Source: Flavobacterium oncorhynchi (GTDB lineage Bacteria > Bacteroidota > Bacteroidia > Flavobacteriales > Flavobacteriaceae). From it: a stretch of DNA of 64,000 nucleotides. Under the pieces are notes generated by a model, which was given only the letters and a program-made list of their open reading frames with translations, had not been told where the DNA came from and ran no database searches. Where the stretch lies: NCBI RefSeq assembly GCF_002217355.1, contig NZ_MUHA01000021.1, positions 62,001 to 126,000 on the forward strand. Direction: 5' to 3'. This document shows positions 1 through 6,824 of this stretch, piece by piece. Both the position numbers and the translations under genes were made by a program. Each line of letters begins with the position of its first letter. Positions within the stretch are counted from its first letter, which is position 1.

Positions 1-554
1 ATCGTTTAACAACGGGTGATGTTGGAAATCGTTACTTATTTCAAACATTGGCAAGAAACGGAGAAAACGAAACGATGTATAAAATGCATAATCATTATGA
101 TGCGCCAGGTTATGGTTTTCAGATTAAATTTGGCTTGACAACTTTAACCGAACAATGGGATCCGAGAAAAGGAAATTCATGGAATCACTTTATGTTAGGA
201 CAGATTGAAGAATGGTTTTACCAAAGTTTAGCCGGAATTATGTCCGATCCTGAAAAACCGGGTTTCAAACATTTCTTTATTCAGCCAGAAGTAGTTGGCG
301 ATATGACTTTCGCAAAAGCGGACTATCAATCGGTTTATGGAAAAATTGCTTCTTCCTGGGAAAAGAAAGACGGCAAATTTATTCTGACAGTTCAGATTCC
401 AGTGAATACAACTGCGACAGTAAAATTACCAGTCGCTAAAAATTCAGAAATAAAAATTGACAATAAAAAGGTTAGGATAGGTTTTGATGAAAAAGTTCAA
501 AAGCCTGTTTTAGAATTAGGATCAGGAATTTATACAATAGAATGCACAATATAA
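1..554 (+). CDS. alpha-L-rhamnosidase-like glycosidase, C-terminal part
   Basis: The reading frame is open from the left edge (frame of base 3) to a TAA at 552-554, so the true start lies outside the window. The roughly 183 visible residues are the end of an (alpha/alpha)6 catalytic barrel (LTEQWDP, then NHFMLGQIEEWFY and SLAGI) followed by the beta-sandwich C-domain of bacterial rhamnosidases (KPGFKHFFIQP, then a VYGKIASSW-type strand pair). The same C-domain occurs in the complete GH78 gene at 6825-9575, where the base Glu sits in TIWELW; here the equivalent segment reads TTLTEQW. It would release terminal L-rhamnose in the periplasm or at the cell surface. It is the first of ten co-oriented carbohydrate genes. 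The family assignment is good; exact specificity cannot be read from this fragment. Confidence 0.8.
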   Translation, partial: RLTTGDVGNRYLFQTLARNGENETMYKMHNHYDAPGYGFQIKFGLTTLTEQWDPRKGNSWNHFMLGQIEEWFYQSLAGIMSDPEKPGFKHFFIQPEVVGDMTFAKADYQSVYGKIASSWEKKDGKFILTVQIPVNTTATVKLPVAKNSEIKIDNKKVRIGFDEKVQKPVLELGSGIYTIECTI

Positions 555-559
555 TGGAA

Positions 560-681
560 CGCAGATGAAACGGATTTACTTTGTAAAGACGCAGATTTAA
601 ACGGATTTTCTTTTTTCAAAAACAAATAAAAAAATCCGTTTAAATCAGCGTTTTCGCAATAGCGAATCCGTTTCATCAGCG
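560..681. repeat. nested inverted repeat, GCAGATTT family (copy B1)
   Basis: Two nested palindromes fill the gap between the rhamnosidase fragment and the esterase. The outer arms are GCAGATGAAACGGATT (561-576) and AATCCGTTTCATCAGC (665-680). The inner arms around 591-610 and 629-649 read GCAGATTTAAACGGATTTT and its complement. Related copies lie at 2132-2364, 6605-6642, 10873-11055, 11960-12030 and 35170-35205. The RNA would fold into a long hairpin. Confidence 0.8.
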
Positions 682-704
682 TACTAACACACAACAATAT
701 CAAA

Positions 705-2123
705 ATGAAAAAAATAAAATACATCATATTAGTTTCCATTTTTGCTTTGACATTTGCCAATGCGCAAAGCACTTCTGATACGAATTTTAGAAAACCGGTA
801 TCAGAGACTTTAAAGAAAATAGAAACTGTTTTTAACGTCACTATAAACGATGACAGAGGTTTATTAAAAGGAAAAGAACTGGACTATGCCGATTGGAGAA
901 TTGAACCTGGAAATTTAGCAATTTCGCTAACGAACATTTTAGCGCCGTTTGAATTGATGTATTTCAAACAACCCGACGGAACCTACATCATACGCAAGTA
1001 TGAAAACCATAAAGTTTCGGTAGATAAAGGAAAAGAACGTTTGTTTTACTTAGAAAGCCTTTATTCGACCAAAGAAGAATGGGAGAAACGCAAAACGGAG
1101 TTAAAAGCCTGTATGATTGCATCATTTGGATTAGAAAAGGCACCCCCAATGCCCAAGTCTAAACCACTTTTAACTCCAAAGAGAATTTACAAAGACTACA
1201 GTGTCGAAAATATTGCTTTGGAAATTTTGCCTGGTGTTTATGCGACAGGATCGATTTACAAACCATATCCGTTAAATAAAAAAGCAGCAGTTATTTTAAC
1301 TCCTGACGGACATTTTGGTGATGGAAGATACAGAAAAGACGAGCAGTACAGATGTGCCATGATGGCAAAAATGGGTACAATTGTGGTAGGTTACGATTTA
1401 TTTGCCTGGGGAGAATCGTTGCTACAATTTCCAGAAGAAACACATAGAAACAGCATTGCATCTACGGTTCAGGTTTTAACTGGAATTCGTTTCTTGGATT
1501 ATTTAGCAACGGTTAAAAATGCTGATATGTCAAGAGTTGGTGTTACTGGAGGTTCTGGCGGAGGATCTCACACGATGTTTTTAGCAGCGATTGATGATAG
1601 AGTTAAAGTTTCAGCTCCGGTTGTAATGGTTTCGTCTCACTTTTCAGGTGGTTGTCCATGCGAAAGCGGACGTGGTATTCATTTATGTGGAAATGGAACC
1701 AATAATGCCGAAATTTCAGCTATGATGGCTCCAAAGCCACAATTGATTGTTTCTGATGGAAAAGACTGGACATTGGCAGTTCCGGAATTGGAATTTCCTT
1801 TTATCCAAAGAACGTATGAATTATACGGAAAGAAAGATTTAGTCGAAAACGCTCATTTTGCAAAAGAAGGTCACGATTTTGGAGTTTCAAAACGTATGGC
1901 TTTGTATCCGTTTATGGCGAAATATTTAAATCTTGATTTGAATAAAGTGAAGAACGATAAAGGCGAAATCGACGAATCGACTTGTGTGATTGAACCAAAA
2001 GAAAAGTTGTTGGTTTTTGGAGATAAAGGGGAAAAACTACCAGCAAATGCTTTAAAAGACATTAACAAATTATATGAAATGTTCGGAGAAAAAAATCTGA
2101 AAGTTTACGAGGTTAAGAAGTAA
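705..2123 (+). CDS. secreted STN-alpha/beta-hydrolase fusion, probable carbohydrate esterase
   Basis: The 472-residue protein begins with a Sec signal peptide (ends near ANAQ, residue 20). Residues about 30-105 look like an STN domain (secretin/TonB short N-terminal fold): they run from PVSETLKKIETVFNVTI through ISLTNILAPFELMY to QPDGTYIIRK. The remainder is an alpha/beta hydrolase with a nucleophile elbow GVTGGSGGGS (Ser284), a late SDGKDW acid candidate and EGHDFG with the catalytic His. Family relatives include acetyl-xylan-esterase-like and pectin methylesterase-like PUL enzymes, so removal of acetyl or methyl esters is the likely job, periplasmic. The Cys-rich stretch GGCPCESGRG near the active site is unusual. 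The substrate is inference from the rhamnosidase-rich neighbourhood. Confidence 0.75.
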   Translation: MKKIKYIILVSIFALTFANAQSTSDTNFRKPVSETLKKIETVFNVTINDDRGLLKGKELDYADWRIEPGNLAISLTNILAPFELMYFKQPDGTYIIRKYENHKVSVDKGKERLFYLESLYSTKEEWEKRKTELKACMIASFGLEKAPPMPKSKPLLTPKRIYKDYSVENIALEILPGVYATGSIYKPYPLNKKAAVILTPDGHFGDGRYRKDEQYRCAMMAKMGTIVVGYDLFAWGESLLQFPEETHRNSIASTVQVLTGIRFLDYLATVKNADMSRVGVTGGSGGGSHTMFLAAIDDRVKVSAPVVMVSSHFSGGCPCESGRGIHLCGNGTNNAEISAMMAPKPQLIVSDGKDWTLAVPELEFPFIQRTYELYGKKDLVENAHFAKEGHDFGVSKRMALYPFMAKYLNLDLNKVKNDKGEIDESTCVIEPKEKLLVFGDKGEKLPANALKDINKLYEMFGEKNLKVYEVKK

Positions 2124-2131
2124 TTGAGTTT

Positions 2132-2364
2132 GCCACTAATTTCACGAATTGGCACAAATTATTTTTTGCCACAGATTAACAGATTAAAAGGAATTTTTAT
2201 CTCCTTAATCTGCTAAATCTGCGAGAGTAATTTTTTTTTCACGCAGATTTAGCAGATCTGGCAGATTTTTTAATCAGTGGAAATCCATTAATCTATGGCA
2301 AATAAATTAGAGAAATTGAAAAAAAAATTAAAAAAGAAATTAGTGCAATTCGTGTAATTCGTGG
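2132..2364. repeat. triple-nested inverted repeat, GCAGATTT family (copy B2)
   Basis: This element fills most of the gap between the esterase and GH95. The outer arms are GCCACTAATTTCACGAATTG (2132-2151) and its near complement at about 2343-2364. The middle arms run from TTTGCCACAGATTAACAG (2165-2182) to CATTAATCTATGGCAAA (2286-2302). The inner arms are TAATCTGCTAAATCTGCG (2206-2223) and ACGCAGATTTAGCAGA (2241-2256). Three concentric palindromes would make a long cruciform or RNA hairpin between two operon genes. Confidence 0.8.
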
Positions 2365-2382
2365 CTGAAAAAAAAATATACT

Positions 2383-4833
2383 ATGAAGTTAAAAATTAAA
2401 ATAACGGCAATCTGTATCGGAATTTTTTCCTTAACAGCAAAAGCTCAAAACGACCTGAAATTATGGTACGATAAACCAGCATCAATATGGAACGAAGCTT
2501 TGCCTTTAGGTAACGGACGTTTGGGCGCGATGGTTTTTGGCGATCCAGCAGTAGAACGTTTGCAATTGAACGAAGAAACGATTTGGGCAGGTTCTCCAAA
2601 CAGCAATGCACATTCAAAATCAATCGAGGCTTTGCCAAAAGTAAGACAACTTGTTTTTGACGGAAAATTTGATGAAGCTCAGGATTTGGCTACGAAAGAT
2701 ATTATGTCACAAACCAATGACGGAATGCCATATCAGACTTTTGGAAGCGTTTATATTTCATTCGCAGGACATCAAAAATATACCGATTATTACCGTGATT
2801 TAGATATCAGCAATGCGACAGCGAAAGTAAAATACAAAGTAAATGGTGTTGAATTTACAAGAGAAATTTTAACTGCGTTTTCAGATCAGGTAATTTTGGT
2901 AAAACTTTCTGCTAGTCAGCCGGGACAAATTACTTGTAACGTTTTCATGAACAGCCCGATTGATAAAACGGTGGCTTCTACAGAAGGAAACCAGATTATA
3001 CTTTCGGGAGTTGGAACTAACTTTGAAGGCGTAAAAGGAAAAGTAAAATTCCAAGGCCGATTAACAGCTAAAAACAAAGGTGGCCAAATTGATGCCAGCA
3101 ACGGAGTTCTAAGCATCAACAAAGCCGATGAAGTGACTTTGTACATTTCTATTGCAACCAATTTCAAAAACTATCAGGATATTTCAGGAGATGAAATCGC
3201 AAAAAGCAAAGATTATTTAGCGAAAGCCGAAACAAAAGATTTTGAAACGATTAAGAAAGCTCATGTTGACTATTACCAAAAATTCTTCAACAGAGTTGCT
3301 TTAAACTTAGGTTCAAATGATTTGGTTAAAAAGCCAACAAACGAAAGAATCAGAGATTTCTCGAAACAATTTGACCCTCAATTGGCGAGTTTATATTTCC
3401 AGTTTGGACGTTATCTTTTAATTTCAAGTTCACAGCCAGGCGGACAGCCAGCCAATTTGCAAGGAATATGGAACGATATGGTTACACCACCTTGGGACAG
3501 TAAATACACGACAAATATCAATGCCGAAATGAACTATTGGCCGGCACAGGTAACCAATCTACAGGAAATGCACGAACCTTTTGTACAAATGGCAAAAGAG
3601 TTGGCTGTAACTGGTGCAGAAACAGCAAAAACGATGTACAATGCCAGCGGATGGGTTTTACATCACAATACCGATATTTGGCGTGTGACCGCTCCAGTAG
3701 ACTCGGCTGCTTCGGGAATGTGGCCGACAGGCGGTGCTTGGGTTTGTCAGGATTTATGGGAAAGATATTTATATACAGGTGATAAAAAATATTTAGCAGA
3801 AATTTATCCCATCATGAAAGGTGCTGCCGATTTCTTTTTGGATTTCATGGTGATAGACCCTAATACAAAATATTTAGTAGTTGTGCCGTCAAGTTCACCT
3901 GAAAATACACACGCAGGCGGAACCGGAAAAGCAACAATTGCATCGGGAACGACAATGGACAATCAGTTGGTTTTTGATTTGTTTACGCATGTTATCGAAG
4001 CTTCGGCATTGGTTTCTCCAGATGCATCTTATGTGAAAAAAGTAAGCGATGCTTTGGCAAAAATGCCTCCAATGAAAGTGGGAAAACACAATCAGCTGCA
4101 GGAATGGCAGGAAGATTGGGACAATCCGAAAGACAATCACAGACACGTTTCGCATTTATATGGCTTGTATCCGAGCAATCAGATTTCGGCAATAAAAACA
4201 CCTGAATTATTTGAAGCGGCAAAACAATCCTTGATTTACAGAACAGACGAATCTACAGGCTGGTCAATGGGTTGGAAAGTGAATTTATGGGCGAGATTAT
4301 TAGACGGAAATCACGCTTATAAATTAATTCAAGACCAATTGCATTTGGTAACAGCAGATCAAAGAAAAGGCGGCGGAACTTATCCAAATATGTTAGATGC
4401 GCATCAGCCTTTTCAAATTGATGGAAACTTTGGATGTACAGCCGGTTTTGCCGAAATGCTGATGCAGAGTCAGGAAGATGCGATCCATTTATTGCCGGCT
4501 TTGCCAACTGTTTGGAAAGACGGAAGCATAAAAGGCTTGGTTGCCAGAGGTGGTTTTGTAATAGATATGACCTGGAAGAACAATAAAGTTTCGGAGTTGA
4601 AAATCTATTCGAAAATTGGTGGAAACTGCCGATTGAAAGTTGAGAATACGCTGAAAGGCTCTTCTCTAAAAAAAGCAAAAGGAAAAAATTCAAATCCGTT
4701 GTTTTATGATGTAGAAGTGAAGAAACCGATTATTTCTAAAGAAGCAAAATTGCCTAAAGTACAGTTGCCAATTTACAATATTTACGATGTGAATATGAAA
4801 GCAGGGCAGACGTATACTTTTACGGGGAATTAA
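2383..4833 (+). CDS. GH95 alpha-L-fucosidase / alpha-L-galactosidase
   Basis: This 816-residue secreted enzyme (signal peptide ending near AKAQ) has the GH95 layout: an N-terminal beta-sandwich opening with KLWYDKPASIWNEALPLGNG, an (alpha/alpha)6 barrel from about residue 320, and a C-terminal beta domain. The hallmark residues are present: NINAEMNYWPAQ with the catalytic Asn pair near residue 378, PSSSPEN with the general acid Glu507, and FQIDGNFG with Asp680. Family members are inverting exo-enzymes that release terminal L-fucose or L-galactose; L-galactose caps are known on rhamnogalacturonan II. It lies between an esterase and an MGH1-like glycosidase on the same strand. Family certainty is high; fucosidase versus galactosidase cannot be decided here. 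Confidence 0.93.
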   Translation: MKLKIKITAICIGIFSLTAKAQNDLKLWYDKPASIWNEALPLGNGRLGAMVFGDPAVERLQLNEETIWAGSPNSNAHSKSIEALPKVRQLVFDGKFDEAQDLATKDIMSQTNDGMPYQTFGSVYISFAGHQKYTDYYRDLDISNATAKVKYKVNGVEFTREILTAFSDQVILVKLSASQPGQITCNVFMNSPIDKTVASTEGNQIILSGVGTNFEGVKGKVKFQGRLTAKNKGGQIDASNGVLSINKADEVTLYISIATNFKNYQDISGDEIAKSKDYLAKAETKDFETIKKAHVDYYQKFFNRVALNLGSNDLVKKPTNERIRDFSKQFDPQLASLYFQFGRYLLISSSQPGGQPANLQGIWNDMVTPPWDSKYTTNINAEMNYWPAQVTNLQEMHEPFVQMAKELAVTGAETAKTMYNASGWVLHHNTDIWRVTAPVDSAASGMWPTGGAWVCQDLWERYLYTGDKKYLAEIYPIMKGAADFFLDFMVIDPNTKYLVVVPSSSPENTHAGGTGKATIASGTTMDNQLVFDLFTHVIEASALVSPDASYVKKVSDALAKMPPMKVGKHNQLQEWQEDWDNPKDNHRHVSHLYGLYPSNQISAIKTPELFEAAKQSLIYRTDESTGWSMGWKVNLWARLLDGNHAYKLIQDQLHLVTADQRKGGGTYPNMLDAHQPFQIDGNFGCTAGFAEMLMQSQEDAIHLLPALPTVWKDGSIKGLVARGGFVIDMTWKNNKVSELKIYSKIGGNCRLKVENTLKGSSLKKAKGKNSNPLFYDVEVKKPIISKEAKLPKVQLPIYNIYDVNMKAGQTYTFTGN

Positions 4834-4846
4834 AATAATGAATTAA

Positions 4847-4876
4847 ACCCGACAGGTTTGTAAAACCTGTCGAGTT
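4847..4876 (+). terminator. hairpin after the GH95 gene
   Basis: A 10-bp perfect stem CGACAGGTTT (4850-4859) / AAACCTGTCG (4863-4872) with a short loop follows the GH95 stop by about 15 bases. There is no strong U-run, so it may stabilise or process mRNA rather than terminate. A related AAACCTGACAGGTTT element lies at 14822-14838. Confidence 0.5.
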
Positions 4877-4885
4877 TACGTACAG

Positions 4886-5001
4886 TTTGTCATTTCGATC
4901 CCGAAGCTTCGTGAGAGAAATCTTCGTTAGAAGCTTGACAAAGATTGGTGACTTGCTTTGCGGAGTTACTTGCGAAGATTTCTCCTTCGTCGAAATGACA
5001 A
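4886..5001. repeat. dispersed inverted-terminus repeat, GTCATTTCGA family (copy A1)
   Basis: An element of about 116 bp bounded by TTTGTCATTTCGA and its complement TCGAAATGACAA. Internal arms GAGAGAAATCTTCG and CGAAGATTTCTCC also pair, so the whole element folds back. Other copies are at 6662-6767 (reverse orientation), 14861-15001 and 18696-18812, with partial copies at 35225-35270 and 45863-45908. It has no coding capacity; its shape is like a MITE or REP element. Confidence 0.85.
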
Positions 5002-5034
5002 GATTGAGTAAAAAGAATAAAATAAAAACAGAAT

Positions 5035-6603
5035 ATGTTACAACATTTCAAACATAAAATAATAGCACTTTCAATTGTAATCGCTTGTGTAAACAGCGGT
5101 TGCAAATCTGGTGCAGACCATTATCAAAAAGGAAAATCTGTTATTTTAAAAGAAAAAAACTTCAAACATTATGTTGATTATTTTAACACGATGGAAGATG
5201 AAAACTTAAAATTTGCGATTCCGAATGATAGTGCGTGGGCTTGGATGGAAGAGAATATTCCGTTGTTTGAATGTCCACAGCAGAATTTTGAGGAAATCTA
5301 TTATTTCCGTTGGTGGAGCGTTCGAAAACATATTAAAAATACACCACAAGGGTTTGCGATTACAGAGTTTTTGGTTGACCGTTCGTATGCCGATAAATAT
5401 AATATGATTAGTTGTGCTTTGGGACATCATATTAACGAATTCAGATGGGTTCATGATCCGAAATACATTGAGCAGGATCTGAAACTTTGGTATAGAGGAA
5501 ATGATGGGAAACCAATGAACAAATTGTATAAATTCAGCAGTTGGACAGCCGATGCTTTATACAATCGTTATTTGGTGAATAAGGATGAGAAATTCTTATT
5601 GGATTTATACCCGGACATGGTTACGGATTATGCCGTTTGGGAGAAAGAGCGTCAGCGCAAGGACGGTTTGTTTTGGCAGCATGATGTGAAAGATGGAATG
5701 GAAGAATCCTTAAGCGGCGGGCGTAAGGTGCAAAATGCTAGACCAACAATAAACAGTTATATGTATGGAAATGCTGTAGCAATTTCTAAAATGGCTGAAA
5801 TGAAAGGCGATAAGGAAGCGGAAGCAAAATTCAAGGCAAAAGCAGATGTTCTGCAACAATTAGTTGAAACCAAATTATGGAACTCAAAAAGTGAGTTTTT
5901 TGAAACTTTAACAGAAAAAGATACTTTGGCTCAGGTTAGAGAAGCGATTGGATTTATTCCGTGGTATTTTAATCTCCCTGAAAAAGGGAAAAGTTTTGAA
6001 AAAGCCTGGGAACAAATTAAAGACGAAAAAGGATTTTCGGCTCCGTTTGGTTTAACAACGGCGGAAAGAAGAAGTCCAAGATTTAGAACACACGGAACCG
6101 GAACCTGCGAGTGGGACGGGGCGATTTGGCCTTTTGCAAGTTCTCAGACGTTAACAGCTTTAGCCAATGTTTTGAATAATTACAATCAGAATTATGTTGC
6201 CAAAATAGATTATTTCAAACAAATGGATTTGTATGTTCAGTCGCAATATTACAGAGGGAAACCTTATCTTGGCGAATATTTAGATGAAACAACAGGGTAT
6301 TGGTTAATGGGCGACAGAGAAAGAAGCCGTTATTATAATCATTCGACTTTCAATGATTTGGTGATTACAGGTTTGGTTGGCTTGCGTCCTAGAGTGGATG
6401 AAAAAATTGAAGTAAATCCGTTGATTCCTCAAGAAAAATGGGATTGGTTTTGTCTGGATAATGTTCTGTATCACGGCAATATCATTACGATTCTTTGGGA
6501 CAAAACAGGAGAAAAATATAAAAAAGGAAAAGGTTTTAGAATCTTTAAAAATGGGATAGAAATTGCGGTTTCTGAGAAGTTGGAACGAGTGATTTCGGAG
6601 TAA
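5035..6603 (+). CDS. MGH1-like (alpha/alpha)6 glycoside hydrolase, lipoprotein
   Basis: This 522-residue protein opens with a lipoprotein-type signal (MLQHFKHK, then a hydrophobic core and VNSGCKSG with the lipobox Cys near residue 28). The rest resembles the mannosylglycerate-hydrolase-like / GH63-related six-hairpin fold: YYFRWWSVRKH, then DLKLWYRG, SGGRKVQNARPTINSY, GTGTCEWDGAIWPFASSQ and YNHSTFNDLV. Conserved acids in the EWDGAIWPF and FNDLV regions are the catalytic candidates. Enzymes of this type in PULs act on alpha-linked terminal sugars; I cannot name the substrate. It sits between GH95 and GH78 genes with dispersed repeats on both sides. The fold assignment is good and the activity unknown. 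Confidence 0.7.
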   Translation: MLQHFKHKIIALSIVIACVNSGCKSGADHYQKGKSVILKEKNFKHYVDYFNTMEDENLKFAIPNDSAWAWMEENIPLFECPQQNFEEIYYFRWWSVRKHIKNTPQGFAITEFLVDRSYADKYNMISCALGHHINEFRWVHDPKYIEQDLKLWYRGNDGKPMNKLYKFSSWTADALYNRYLVNKDEKFLLDLYPDMVTDYAVWEKERQRKDGLFWQHDVKDGMEESLSGGRKVQNARPTINSYMYGNAVAISKMAEMKGDKEAEAKFKAKADVLQQLVETKLWNSKSEFFETLTEKDTLAQVREAIGFIPWYFNLPEKGKSFEKAWEQIKDEKGFSAPFGLTTAERRSPRFRTHGTGTCEWDGAIWPFASSQTLTALANVLNNYNQNYVAKIDYFKQMDLYVQSQYYRGKPYLGEYLDETTGYWLMGDRERSRYYNHSTFNDLVITGLVGLRPRVDEKIEVNPLIPQEKWDWFCLDNVLYHGNIITILWDKTGEKYKKGKGFRIFKNGIEIAVSEKLERVISE

Positions 6604-6604
6604 A

Positions 6605-6642
6605 TATTTAGCCACAGATTTCACGGATTAAACGGATTTACA
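6605..6642. repeat. partial GCAGATTT-family repeat (copy B3)
   Basis: GCCACAGATTTCACGGATTA followed by an ACGGATTTACACAGAG tract matches one arm of copies B1 and B2, but the complementary arm is missing. It directly abuts repeat A2. Confidence 0.55.
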
Positions 6643-6661
6643 CAGAGTTTTATTTCTCATT

Positions 6662-6767
6662 TTTGTCATTTCGACGAAGGAGAAATCTTCGCAAGTAACT
6701 TCATAAAGTGAATCGCCAATCTTTGTCGAGCTTCTAACGGAGATTTCTCCTTCGTCGAAATGACAAA
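6662..6767. repeat. dispersed inverted-terminus repeat, GTCATTTCGA family (copy A2, reversed)
   Basis: Starts TTTGTCATTTCGACGAAGG and ends CCTTCGTCGAAATGACAAA, a 19-bp near-perfect terminal inverted repeat. The interior matches copy A1 in reverse complement, so this copy is inserted in the opposite orientation. Confidence 0.85.
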
Positions 6768-6824
6768 CAAGACTTAAACTTTGAGACAAAAAATAAAGTC
6801 TCAAACAGCTTAAAAAACAATACC

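Noticed and set aside
3895-4222. Antisense frames within the GH95 gene
   Set aside because: They are shadows of a well-supported coding sequence with intact catalytic motifs.
4886-5001. CRISPR-like array from the repeated GTCATTTCGA elements
   Set aside because: Copies are far apart, in both orientations, of unequal length and without regular spacers.
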